Assembly: GCA_040772905.1 (NCBI GenBank)
Contig: JAXGXJ010000010.1
Coordinates: 75,019 to 139,018, forward strand
Origin: JAXGXJ01 sp040772905
Lineage (GTDB): Bacteria; Actinomycetota; Thermoleophilia; RBG-16-64-13
Reading direction: 5' to 3'
DNA length: 64,000 nt
Positions 51,134-59,838 of this stretch are shown here, piece after piece; position 1 is the first letter of the stretch, and each line of letters opens with the position of its first letter. The position numbers and the translations under genes are program-made. The notes below the pieces were generated by a model, which worked only from the letters and a program-made list of their open reading frames with translations, was not told where the DNA came from and did no database searches.

Positions 51134-51675
51134 GCGACCCCTCCTTGCGCGAGCGCCGTCCGCAGGCGCTGCAGCCATCCAAGTTCAGCCTCGTAGAGCG
51201 CGCAGTCATGATCGGCGATCATGCCCCACAACAGTGCCTCACGCGGAGTACGGGCCGGCTCCTCCGGCCGCCGGCGGATGAGCTCGCGTTGCATGAGCAG
51301 CTTCGTCCGCACCTCGTGCTCGTAACGGTCGAGGAGCGACTGCAACTCGTCGTCATCCAGACGGTCCGCCCAGGCCAACTGGGTGAGGAAGGTGTTCCGC
51401 AGTTGCGGGACCACGGGGTCGGCCTTCACCCATTCGCCGAGCGCCGCCTCCCCGGCCGCGGTCAAGCTGTAGACCTTGCTGGGTGGGTAGCCACCGCGCT
51501 GCCGCACCTCGTTCTCCACCAGCCCCTCTTTGTGCAGTTGCACCAGCGTCGGGTACACCTGATTGCTGTTGCCCGACCAATAGAGAGCCGCTGACTCCGA
51601 GAAGAACTTGCGCAGTTCATAGCCGGAGAAGGCTCTCCAGCTGAGCAGCCCCATGATCGCGTAGCGGATGGCCAT
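51130..51675 (-). CDS. PadR family regulator
   Basis: 181 residues from ATG 51675, after AAGGGGG. The N-terminal winged helix is IRYAIMGLLSWRAFSGYELR, NSNQVYPTLVQLHKEGLVEN and PPSKVYSLTAAGEAALGEW, and the C-terminal helical domain is the usual PadR-s1/Vir-like four-helix dimer. It is first in an operon with the alpha/beta hydrolase and probably regulates that operon through the palindrome upstream. Confidence 0.9.
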   Translation of the reverse strand: MAIRYAIMGLLSWRAFSGYELRKFFSESAALYWSGNSNQVYPTLVQLHKEGLVENEVRQRGGYPPSKVYSLTAAGEAALGEWVKADPVVPQLRNTFLTQLAWADRLDDDELQSLLDRYEHEVRTKLLMQRELIRRRPEEPARTPREALLWGMIADHDCALYEAELGWLQRLRTALAQGGVA

Positions 51676-51698
51676 GACGTCCCCCTTATGCGGCAATG

Positions 51699-51737
51699 CA
51701 ATAGTTTGTAATATATTAGCTTATATATAACCTATTG
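51699..51737. promoter_or_regulatory. 39-bp AT-rich palindrome, candidate PadR operator
   Basis: The sequence runs from CAATAG (51699-51704) to its mirror CTATTG (51732-51737), with further matching bases inside (TTTGTA/TATAACC half sites). It is an AT-rich island in GC-rich DNA, about 25-60 bases upstream of the PadR start. Position, size and symmetry fit a PadR-dimer site. A following 200 bases to 51947 hold no gene that I can support. Confidence 0.5.
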
Positions 51738-51947
51738 CTGACTTCAAGGTCAAGGCCGGCAGGTCAGAAGGATGATCGACCCCGGTATCGCGAGCGCCGC
51801 GATTGCTCCACTGTCTGAGACAGCCAAGGTAAGCAGACTGACGCCGCCAGGGAGGCGCACCACATGGCAGGTCGGGAGGGACCCCGTGAGACGCGCGGGT
51901 TCGCCGGGCGACCCAGTTGGGATGAACCTAAGACAGTCGGTGTTCGC

Positions 51948-52466
51948 CTACACCCGGTCGGCTATCCCCAGGGTCTCGGGCAGGCCGCCCCCCCACGCCG
52001 CGATGTCCCCCCAGTCGCGCAGATCGCCGGCCGGCAACTTCTTCACACCGGGTAGCAACTTCCACGTGCCACCCAGCATGCTGGGATCGAACCTACCCCC
52101 GAACACCCGCCGTTCCACCGGACTGAACCAGGGCGCTTTGGCCAGTTCCTTCTCTAACTGAGCCCGCACCCCCTCCCAGTCCTTCTGGGTGTCCTCGATG
52201 GGGCCAAGGGCGAACACTGCCGCCGGCAACGTGGTGAGCGCCTTCCGGTGCCTTTTCAAGAACGCGTGCGCATCCTTGTGCCAGCGAAACATCTGCAGCG
52301 GTGCCCCCATGACCACCGCGCCGTACCCACTGAGATCCTTCACGGTCTTGAGCTCCAAGAGATCGACTTCAAACCCCCGCTCCGTCAGAGCATCCGCGAC
52401 GGCCCGAGCCACCTCCTGAGTGGAGCCGTATCGAGTAGCATGGGCCACAAGCACCCGCCCGACCAT
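51948..52466 (-). CDS. Flavodoxin-like protein (HemG-like)
   Basis: 172 residues from ATG 52466, with AAGGAGG ideally spaced. The FMN site is VLVAHATRYGSTQEVARAVA, followed by GYGAVVMGAPLQMFRWHKD. The size and sequence resemble flavodoxin-domain proteins of the HemG/protoporphyrinogen oxidase group. It could be an FMN-dependent oxidase or reductase. It is alone. Confidence 0.85.
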   Translation of the reverse strand: MVGRVLVAHATRYGSTQEVARAVADALTERGFEVDLLELKTVKDLSGYGAVVMGAPLQMFRWHKDAHAFLKRHRKALTTLPAAVFALGPIEDTQKDWEGVRAQLEKELAKAPWFSPVERRVFGGRFDPSMLGGTWKLLPGVKKLPAGDLRDWGDIAAWGGGLPETLGIADRV

Positions 52467-52585
52467 CCCAGCCTCCTTCACATCCGCGTGGGCAGTCTCA
52501 CCGCGTGCGAGACGGCAAGAGGGCATCCAATTGATACCCTATATCTCATGAGAACTACTCCCATCGCCGGCCACCGCCGGGGCAG

Positions 52586-53035
52586 GTGTGCGACGGCGTG
52601 AGTCCACAGCAGAGAAAGGTCATCCGGCGTCTCCCGGTGGCGACGATCATCGTCACCCTCATCCTCGTGCTCCAGGTGGTCTCGTATCTCTTCACTGCGA
52701 TCAGCACCCTCTTCAGCCTGGGCATACTGGAGAACGGCTTCGTCACCCGGTTCGTCGCCAGCGGCACACTTACGGCAGCGGGGCGGGAAGTCGTGGTCTC
52801 GGGCTTCATGCTGGCCTTCGGAGTGGCTGCGCTGGGGATACTGGTGGGGTTCCTTCTCAGGAAGAGATGGGCCTGGACGACCGGCATGACGTGGGCAGCC
52901 GTGTCGTTGGCCCTCGGGCTGGTCAATTACTTCCGAGGAGAACCGCAGTACCTCAGCATGCTGATCGGCGTGACTCTGATGCTGGCGCTCAATTCGGCTG
53001 TGGTGAAACAGGCGTTCTACGAGGGAGAGTCTTGA
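52586..53035 (+). CDS. Small membrane protein of unknown function
   Basis: 149 residues; the start may be GTG 52586 or GTG 52598. Four membrane helices are apparent (VATIIVTLILVLQVVSYLF, VVVSGFMLAFGVAALGILVG, WTTGMTWAAVSLALGLV and LSMLIGVTLMLALNSAVV). It ends two bases before the Vps62-like gene begins, suggesting an operon. No family is recognised. Confidence 0.65.
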   Translation: MCDGVSPQQRKVIRRLPVATIIVTLILVLQVVSYLFTAISTLFSLGILENGFVTRFVASGTLTAAGREVVVSGFMLAFGVAALGILVGFLLRKRWAWTTGMTWAAVSLALGLVNYFRGEPQYLSMLIGVTLMLALNSAVVKQAFYEGES

Positions 53036-53036
53036 C

Positions 53037-54896
53037 GTGGCCCCCTCGGATCGCCCATCCCACATTGGGTGCCCCTCGGCTTCGGCGGAAGCGTCGGACA
53101 TGGAGTTGCTGCGTACGTTCGAGCCCATCCTTCGCTTCACCAAGGGTGAGAGCTTCTATCCCACCGACGTGGAGGGTCATCTGGCCGGGAGCAGCCTGTG
53201 GGTGCATCTTCCCGATGGGGTCGACCAGCTTCTCATCGAAAGCGGGGAACTCGACATCGAGAAGCTCTGCCAACACCGCGATCACCCCGCCGGTGCCAAG
53301 GAGTTCCTGCGTTTCACCGAGCCGCTGGGCGTGACCGAGAGCGCCCGCGTCCTCACCGAAGTGGCCCGAGTCCGGCGTGAGGCGGGCGACAAGTTCCATC
53401 CTGGCATCGGTCGCTTGGCCCGGGGCGGTTTCATCCCCCGGGTCTTCGACGCCGTCTTCTCTCTTTCTCTGTTCCTGAGAGGCCGGGTCCCTCTTATCAG
53501 CGCCGCGGCAGCGAAGATCGAGTACCGGGAGGCCCTGCTCAAGGACGAGAAGTACGTCTACTACGGCAGAGTCACGCGGCAGGCCGGCTGGACGGTGCTC
53601 CAGTACTGGTTCCTCTACTCCTACAACGACTGGCGCTCGGGCTTCAACGGGGCGAACGACCACGAAGCCGACTGGGAGAACATCCTGCTCTACCTCTACC
53701 AGGAAGACGGGCGTCTCTACCCCGAATGGGCCGCCTATGCCTCTCACGATTCCCACGGGGACGACCTACGGCGGCGTTGCGACGACGAAGAGGAGCTACA
53801 GCTCTTGTACGGTCATCCGGTGGTGTGGGTGGGAGCCGGCTCGCACGCCTCCTATTTCCGCCCGGGCGAATACCAGGCCACTATCACCCTGCCCTTGCCC
53901 AACTGGATCCGGTTCTTGATCCGATCGTCCGACTATGTCTGGACGCATGTCCTCGGTCAAGCGGAGGGACGGAGAGACCCAGCGCGCATCCCCTTCGTGG
54001 ACTATGCCCGCGGCGACGGCAAGAGCATCGGTCCAGGTCAGGACGCGGGGTGGAGCCCGGGGATCATCGATGATGACACCCCCTGGGTACGGAATTATCA
54101 GGGACTGTGGGGCCTCTACGCCAACGACCCCTGGTCGGGCGAGAACGCCCCGGCCGGCCCCATGTACAACCCCGACGGGTACCCACGACGCTCCTGGTAC
54201 GATCCGCTCGGGTTCGCGGGGCTCGACAAGGAACCGCCGCCCCCAGCCGCAGCCGACTTCCTCGAGCAGGAGGTCTCTCGCGTCGCCGACCGTCAGAGGG
54301 AGCTGGATACGGTGATGCGAGCGAAGGTCGACGAGCTGCAGGCCAAAGGGGTGGCGCTGGAGGCCATCGAGTCGAGCCCTCACCTGCGTGACCGCCACGA
54401 CAGCCTTGCGATGGAGATCGCGCACTTGCGTGAGCAGGTGAGAGACCTCCGCAAGGAATCTTGGGAGAACGTGGCCGCACTGGACACCCTGAAACGGAGA
54501 CAGAGCCGCCTGCAGCAGGGCGAGAAGACCAGCTCTCGCGCGCACCTCATCGCCGCCCTCCGGCCTGTCGCGTGCAGCAGGATGCGCTTCAACCGTGTCG
54601 CTGAGGCCTGGGCCTCCGTGAGTCTGAGCCTCATCCTGCTGGCCATCGTAGGGTTGCTGGTGTTCGCGCAGCGCTACATGTGGATCGGTCTGGTGATAAT
54701 GGTCGGAGCGCTGCTTCTGGTGGAGTCCATCCTGCGCGGTCACTATTCCCGCACCATCACCGCCATCGCCGCGCTGCTCGCCATCATCTCGGCGGTCCTG
54801 CTGCTCGTGCATTTCTGGTTGTGGGTGATCGTGGCCGTGCTTGTGGGCCTGGCTCTGCTCCTGCTCGTGCAGAAGCTGAGAGAACTGCGCAGATGA
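53037..54896 (+). CDS. Vps62-like domain protein with coiled coil and C-terminal membrane helices
   Basis: 619 residues from GTG 53037, after GGAGAG. The N-terminal ~400 residues resemble the Vps62/DUF946 family: VLQYWFLYSYNDWRSGFNG, NDHEADWENILLYLYQEDGR, YASHDSHGDD and GAGSHASYFRPGEYQATI. A coiled coil (~400-510: VADRQRELDTVMRAKVDELQ) and three or four membrane helices follow. The eukaryotic homologue is linked to vacuolar sorting, but bacterial members are uncharacterised. The protein would be anchored at the membrane. Confidence 0.75.
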   Translation: MAPSDRPSHIGCPSASAEASDMELLRTFEPILRFTKGESFYPTDVEGHLAGSSLWVHLPDGVDQLLIESGELDIEKLCQHRDHPAGAKEFLRFTEPLGVTESARVLTEVARVRREAGDKFHPGIGRLARGGFIPRVFDAVFSLSLFLRGRVPLISAAAAKIEYREALLKDEKYVYYGRVTRQAGWTVLQYWFLYSYNDWRSGFNGANDHEADWENILLYLYQEDGRLYPEWAAYASHDSHGDDLRRRCDDEEELQLLYGHPVVWVGAGSHASYFRPGEYQATITLPLPNWIRFLIRSSDYVWTHVLGQAEGRRDPARIPFVDYARGDGKSIGPGQDAGWSPGIIDDDTPWVRNYQGLWGLYANDPWSGENAPAGPMYNPDGYPRRSWYDPLGFAGLDKEPPPPAAADFLEQEVSRVADRQRELDTVMRAKVDELQAKGVALEAIESSPHLRDRHDSLAMEIAHLREQVRDLRKESWENVAALDTLKRRQSRLQQGEKTSSRAHLIAALRPVACSRMRFNRVAEAWASVSLSLILLAIVGLLVFAQRYMWIGLVIMVGALLLVESILRGHYSRTITAIAALLAIISAVLLLVHFWLWVIVAVLVGLALLLLVQKLRELRR

Positions 54897-54918
54897 CGCC
54901 GTCCTTTGGAGGACCCAC

Positions 54919-55293
54919 ATGAACGGCCATCCGGACCCACTCTACCGCGACCGCTGGATCGAATGTACCACCAAGGCCGTGATCATCCGAGGCTATTACT
55001 TCCCCTTCGGCACGAAGAAGACCATCCCCTACGAGCGTATCCGCGAGGTTCGAGTGGTGCCCATGGGACCTTTCACCGGCCAGGGACGCATCTGGGGTTC
55101 AGGTGACCTCAAGCACTGGGCGCACATAGACACGAAGCGCCCCCGCAAGCGGACGGCCCTACTCCTCGACGTGGGGTCGTTCTTCGTGCCGGTCATCACC
55201 CCCGACGACCCGGCCAAGGTGAAGGAGATCATCGAGGCACGCGTCCCGACCGCCACCGGGTCCCGCGGCAGCCGGTCCGCAGACCGGACATGA
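54919..55293 (+). CDS. Small PH-like beta-domain protein
   Basis: 124 residues from ATG 54919, after TGGAGGA. It reads as beta-strands: WIECTTKAVIIRGYYFPFGT, KKTIPYERIREVRVV, RIWGSGDLKHWAHIDTKR and TALLLDVGSFFVPVITPDDP. The pattern resembles bacterial PH-like domains. It follows the Vps62-like gene closely and may be co-transcribed. The role is unknown. Confidence 0.55.
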   Translation: MNGHPDPLYRDRWIECTTKAVIIRGYYFPFGTKKTIPYERIREVRVVPMGPFTGQGRIWGSGDLKHWAHIDTKRPRKRTALLLDVGSFFVPVITPDDPAKVKEIIEARVPTATGSRGSRSADRT

Positions 55294-55297
55294 CACC

Positions 55298-55324
55298 GGG
55301 GGGCCCCGGCACCGCCGGGCCCCC
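55298..55324. terminator. GC-rich hairpin
   Basis: GGGGGCCCCGGC pairs with GCCGGGCCCCC around ACC, with one bulge. It lies between the PH-like gene and the convergent peroxiredoxin gene and could end both transcripts. Confidence 0.5.
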
Positions 55325-55379
55325 ACGGTCTTCCCGTCCTCAGCGACACCACCAAGGACGACGAGGGATCATTTGGGGA

Positions 55380-56102
55380 TCAGTCGAAGGCCTGCTCCGG
55401 CTTCCACACTGTCCAGACCTTGCCCACCAGGTTCGGACCCGGGCTCAAGGTCGCTTTGCCCGGCTTCCAGCCGGACGGAGTCACTTCGCCAGTGGCAGCC
55501 ACGTGCTGGAAGGCCTGGATCTGCCGGATGAGCTCAGCCACATTCCGACCGACTTCGGAGGTGAGCACCTCCATCGCACGGATCACACCCTGGGGATCGA
55601 TGATGAATCGGCCCCGGATGTCCACACCGGCTGCCTCATCGTAGACACCATAGACCTGGCCCACGTTGCCGCCTGGATCGGTGAGCATGGGGAAGGGCAC
55701 TCCGCCTTCGACCATCTTGGAGAGCTCCTCCTCCTGCCAGATCTTGTGGGAGAAGCGAGAATCGACGCTCATGGCGAGGACTTCGACGTCCATGGCCTTG
55801 AGTTCAGCATTCTTGACGGCGACCGCCGACAATTCGGTCGGTCAGACGAAGGTGAAGTCTCCTGGATAGAAGCAGAGCACAGTCCACTTGCCCTTGTAGT
55901 CGGAGAGCTTGATGTTCTTGAAGCCCCCATCGACGTAGGCGTTGACCTCAAAATCCGGGGCCGGATGGCCCACACGTGCCAGCACTTTCCGCACCACCTC
56001 CTCGGCCGCAGGGGCCGCGCCCGGTGTGTTCGCTGGCGCGCTCGCAGGAACACCGAGCACGCCTCCCGCCGGTTTGACACAACCGTCTTTCGGTTCGGCC
56101 AC
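55380..56102 (-). CDS. Selenocysteine-containing peroxiredoxin (AhpC/Prx1-like, in-frame UGA)
   Basis: 240 residues if the in-frame UGA at 55842-55844 is read as selenocysteine. GTG 56102 follows AAAGGAG. The upstream half ends YPGDFTFV, and the downstream half continues in the same frame PTELSAVAVKNAELK. Peroxiredoxins have the active site FTFVCPTE, so UGA replaces exactly the peroxidatic cysteine (residue 87). The rest is a normal peroxiredoxin (EVLAMSVDSRFSHKIWQEEE; PFPMLTDPGGNVGQVYGVY). The usual resolving-cysteine position (CP.GWKPG) is TPSGWKPG, so it is a 1-Sec type. Possible hairpins sit just after the UGA. A Cys/Ala/Pro-rich N-terminal extension of ~45 residues is unusual. YedF lies ~5 kb away. 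Confidence 0.85.
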
Positions 56103-56195
56103 AGCACTCCTTTCTGTCGCTTGCCTCTACTCCAGTGTAGTGCACCGTCTCAGCGAGAGGAACCCACACATGTGCGCAAGGCTCCGGACCGCCTC

Positions 56196-57518
56196 TCACA
56201 CAGCCAGGTCGCGGTGCGTGAAAGGCCGGGCTCCTGCGCCGGTGTAGTCGGCCACGATCTGCCCCGAGCCTTGAAGTCGGTAGCGATAGGTGACCAGGCC
56301 CTCCAGGCCCACCGGGCCCCGCGGCGGCATCTTCTGCGTGCTGATGCCCACCTCAGCGCCGAACCCGTAGCGGTTGCCGTCGGCGAAGCGCGTGGAACAG
56401 TTGTGGTAGACGCCGGCGCTGTCGACCTTCGCCAGGAAGGCCTCGGCCGCATCGGCGTCCGCCGTGACGATGGCATCGGTGTGGTGGGAACCGAAGGTGT
56501 TGACGTGATCGATCGCCTGGTCGAGAGAGTCCACCACGCGCACAGCCAGTATCAGGTCACCGTATTCTGAGCGCCAGTCGTCGTCAGTGGCGTCCTCGAG
56601 CACCACTCCTGCGACCGGCTCAAGGATCGCCCTGGATGCGGCGTCCACACGCAGCGTAACGCCCTTCGCGCCCAGGGCTGCGGCTATCAGCGGCAGATGG
56701 ACGGCGGCTCTCTCACGGTGCACCAGCAGGGTCTCGATGGTGTTGCACGCAGCCGGGTACTGGGTCTTGGAATCGACGGCCACCGCCACCGCCATCTCCG
56801 CATCGACCACGCGGTCCACGTACAGATGGCAGATGCCGTCGGCGTGACCCAAGACCGGGATGCGCGTGTTGCGTTGGACGAACTGCACCAGCGCGTTTGA
56901 GCCGCGGGGTATGACCAGGTCCACGTAGCCGTCCAGGGCAAGTACCTCTGTCGATTCCTCGCGGGTGGAGAGCAGGAGGACAGCCTCGGGATCCACGGTG
57001 GAGCCGGCAAGGCCTCTATGGATCGCGTCCACGATCGCCCGGCACGAGTTGAGTGCTTCGCTACCCCCTTTGAGGATCACCCCGTTCCCGGACTTCAGGC
57101 CCAGCGAGGCTATCTGGATGACCGCGTCCGGACGTGCCTCGAAGATCACCGCGATCACTCCCACGGGACAGCTCACGCGTGTGAGCACGAGTCCCTCGTC
57201 GAGTTCACGGTGGATATCGATCGTGCCCAGTGGGTCAGGCAGACCGGCCACGCTGCGCAGACCGGCGATCTCCGCGTGCAGCTTGGCCTCGTCCAGCTTC
57301 AGACGCGCGAGGAGCGCCGACGAGATGCCGGCCGCCTGGGCCACGGCGCGATCGGCCTCGTTCGCTGCCACGATCTCGTGGGCGGACCTCTCCAACTCTT
57401 GCGCCACCGCCTCGAGGGCGTGTCGGCGTTGCTCATCCCCGAGCACTCCCAGTTTGGCTGCAGCCCTCCTGGTGTTCAGGGCCAGTTCCTGGATGCGTGT
57501 CACTCGTCCATCCTCCAT
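56196..57518 (-). CDS. proA: Glutamate-5-semialdehyde dehydrogenase (gamma-glutamyl phosphate reductase)
   Basis: 440 residues, the usual ProA length. It contains VIFEARPDAVIQIASLGLKS, SGNGVILKGGSEALNSC, the catalytic cysteine in QYPAACNTIETLLVH and PRGPVGLEGLVTYRYRLQG near the C-terminus. It reduces gamma-glutamyl phosphate to the semialdehyde in proline synthesis, using NADPH. proB, its normal partner, is not adjacent, so the gene is separate here. Confidence 0.95.
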   Translation of the reverse strand: MEDGRVTRIQELALNTRRAAAKLGVLGDEQRRHALEAVAQELERSAHEIVAANEADRAVAQAAGISSALLARLKLDEAKLHAEIAGLRSVAGLPDPLGTIDIHRELDEGLVLTRVSCPVGVIAVIFEARPDAVIQIASLGLKSGNGVILKGGSEALNSCRAIVDAIHRGLAGSTVDPEAVLLLSTREESTEVLALDGYVDLVIPRGSNALVQFVQRNTRIPVLGHADGICHLYVDRVVDAEMAVAVAVDSKTQYPAACNTIETLLVHRERAAVHLPLIAAALGAKGVTLRVDAASRAILEPVAGVVLEDATDDDWRSEYGDLILAVRVVDSLDQAIDHVNTFGSHHTDAIVTADADAAEAFLAKVDSAGVYHNCSTRFADGNRYGFGAEVGISTQKMPPRGPVGLEGLVTYRYRLQGSGQIVADYTGAGARPFTHRDLAV

Positions 57519-57643
57519 GGTCGCTCATCTCGTCCCCAGCCCGGCCGGTGTGTCCGGCCGATTCGGGGGTCCACCCAGGTGATAGCATATCTACATAAGC
57601 TTGCGGTACCACGTTCCAGATACACGCGAAAGGGAGTATTGCA

Positions 57644-57991
57644 GTGAGCTACAAGATCACCCGTGTCAACGAGTCCTACACGTACGAGGCTCCCGGCCAC
57701 TTCGGCTGCCTCACCACCCGTCTGCACGATCCCCAGGACGTCAATGACGGCGTCCTCATCAACGGCCTCACCCACTTCCTTCCCGGCGGCGGCACCGACA
57801 TGGGCAACAACCCCATGGAGTCCATCTACTACATCGTCGAGGGCGAGATGACCCTCAAGACCGACGATGGCGAGACCGTGCTCCATGCCGGCGACAGCTT
57901 CCACTGCGGCCCCGGCACGAACAAGTGCGTCAAGAACACCGGCACCTCTTCCGCCAAGATGCTGGTCGTGCTGACGAACCCCAACAAGTAG
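57644..57991 (+). CDS. Small cupin protein
   Basis: 115 residues from GTG 57644, after GGGAG. It has the cupin barrel features GGGTDMGNNPMESIYYIVEG and HAGDSFHCGPGTNKCVKNTG. The metal-binding histidines of motif 1 are mostly replaced, leaving one His in motif 2, so metal binding is doubtful. It lies about 110 bases before the ThDP enzyme and may belong with it. Confidence 0.75.
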   Translation: MSYKITRVNESYTYEAPGHFGCLTTRLHDPQDVNDGVLINGLTHFLPGGGTDMGNNPMESIYYIVEGEMTLKTDDGETVLHAGDSFHCGPGTNKCVKNTGTSSAKMLVVLTNPNK

Positions 57992-58103
57992 TCGCGCGGA
58001 GCACGTCCCGGGCCGCGGCCTGGGATGACCCAGTTCTTTCGTACGGCGGGGTGGCCTCACCCCGCCGTACTCATTGTCGGCCCGGACCGCAGGAGATGTT
58101 CGC

Positions 58104-59801
58104 GTGGGAACATACAGCAACGCCGAGGCGTTCATCGACGTCGTAAACGCGCACGGTATAGACAAGATCTTCTTCAACCCGGGCGGCGAGATGATCGGGC
58201 TCCAGTCCCTCATCGCGCAGGCCAGGGTCGCAGGCAAGAAGGCCCCCCAGTTACTCCTCTGTCTGGATGAGTCGGTGGCCGTCTCCGCCGCCCATGGCAG
58301 CTACATGATCTCGGGGAAGCCCCAGGTGATACTGGTACATTCGGAGCTGGGCACCCTGCAGATGGGTGGGAACCTGCAGAACATCCAATGGGGCCGTGCA
58401 CCAGTGGTGATACTCGCCGCCTTCCAGGACGACGAACAGCGCACCACCTGGAAAGGCGAGCCGTACGACCAGGCCTGCATCGTTCGCGGCAACATGAAGT
58501 GGGATCGGCGCATCGAAGACGGTGAAAACCTCGCCCCGATCTTGACCGAAGCCCTGCAGGCGGCCTGCACCGACCCCACCGGCCCCGTCTACCTCCATTT
58601 CCCCTTCGACTACCTCGCGCAGGCAGCAGGTGGATCCGACGCACCGCCGGCACCAGCCGACATCGCCCCGCTGCCCCCAGCCGACGCTGACGCTCTGGAC
58701 CGAGCTGCCGAGATCCTCCTGGCCGCCGAACTCCCTCTCCTGGTGACCGGCATGGCCGGACGCCGTCCCAGCAACGTCGATGCCCTAGTGCGGCTGGCGG
58801 AGACTTTGTGCGCGCCTGTACTCACCGGTCAGGTGTGGATGAACTTCCCCAGCGATCATCCGCTGTGCCTGGGCATCGAGAAGATCGGCGGAGCTCGCGG
58901 GACGAACCCGGGCATCGCTGAGGCCGACGTCATTCTGGCCGTCGACTACGACATGCCCTACGTCCCTGCCGACGGAATGCCGTCCGCCGACGCCAAGATA
59001 GTCCACATCGATGTCGACCCCTTGACCAACGGCCGACCGCTGTGGGGGCGTGGCGCCGATCTCTTCATCAAGGCTGACTCCCGCGAGGCCGTGCCGGCCT
59101 TGGAGCGGGTGTTGAGCCGACGGATCACTTCCGAGAGACGTGCGGCACTGCAGGAACGCTACCGGCGAATCGAGGAGCAGACCCGGCTGGCGCGCCGTGA
59201 GCGGCGGGCTCTGGCCCAAGATATGGGCGACTACGGGCCCATCTCCGCCGATCGGCTCTGCCACTGCCTCGATCAGATCATGGACGCAGACACCATACTG
59301 GTGAACCACACCCTGACGCACAACGCGTCGGTCACTGAGCAGATCGAGCGGACCAAGCCCGGCACCCTGATGGGATGTCCGGCGGGGGCCATCGGTTGGG
59401 CCATGGGAGCCTCATTGGGCGCCAAGGCAGCGGCTCCACACAAGACGGTCATCACCACACTCACGGACGGCGGCTTCGTCTGGGGCTGCCCCACCTCCAC
59501 GCTCTGGACCGCAGTCAATTACGGGCTGCCCTTCCTGGCTGTGGTGTTCAACAACCAGGGGTATGGAGTCGTGCGCGGTTCCCAGAAAGAGGTGCTGGGG
59601 ACGGAGAGCCTCACGGAAGCCTACACCTTCGAGGCGGGTGTGGAGTTCATGCCCGACTATGCCATGATCGCCCGTGCCTGCGGGGCCCATGGCCGAACGG
59701 TGGAGGACCCGGCCGAGCTGCTACCCGCGCTGCGCGAAGCTCTGGAAAGAGTGCGCGCGGGCCAAGCCGCCGTATTGGACGTGAGGTTGGGACGAGACTA
59801 G
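58104..59801 (+). CDS. ThDP-dependent decarboxylase/synthase-type enzyme
   Basis: 565 residues from GTG 58104, with AGGAGA eight bases upstream. Three domains of the POX/ALS/BFD family are present: the Pyr domain (AEAFIDVVNAHGIDKIFFNP; catalytic Glu region LDESVAVSAAHGSYMI), the central domain (VLTGQVWMNFPSDHPLCLGI) and the PP domain (TLTDGGFVWGCPTSTLW ... VFNNQGYGVV), the GDG-type ThDP motif in a degraded form. Substrate unknown; acetolactate synthase, benzoylformate decarboxylase or sulfo-acid decarboxylases are possible. A cupin lies upstream. Confidence 0.85.
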   Translation: MGTYSNAEAFIDVVNAHGIDKIFFNPGGEMIGLQSLIAQARVAGKKAPQLLLCLDESVAVSAAHGSYMISGKPQVILVHSELGTLQMGGNLQNIQWGRAPVVILAAFQDDEQRTTWKGEPYDQACIVRGNMKWDRRIEDGENLAPILTEALQAACTDPTGPVYLHFPFDYLAQAAGGSDAPPAPADIAPLPPADADALDRAAEILLAAELPLLVTGMAGRRPSNVDALVRLAETLCAPVLTGQVWMNFPSDHPLCLGIEKIGGARGTNPGIAEADVILAVDYDMPYVPADGMPSADAKIVHIDVDPLTNGRPLWGRGADLFIKADSREAVPALERVLSRRITSERRAALQERYRRIEEQTRLARRERRALAQDMGDYGPISADRLCHCLDQIMDADTILVNHTLTHNASVTEQIERTKPGTLMGCPAGAIGWAMGASLGAKAAAPHKTVITTLTDGGFVWGCPTSTLWTAVNYGLPFLAVVFNNQGYGVVRGSQKEVLGTESLTEAYTFEAGVEFMPDYAMIARACGAHGRTVEDPAELLPALREALERVRAGQAAVLDVRLGRD

Positions 59802-59838
59802 GACAAGAAGCGCGCGCGTCACCGGCGACTCCCAGCTC

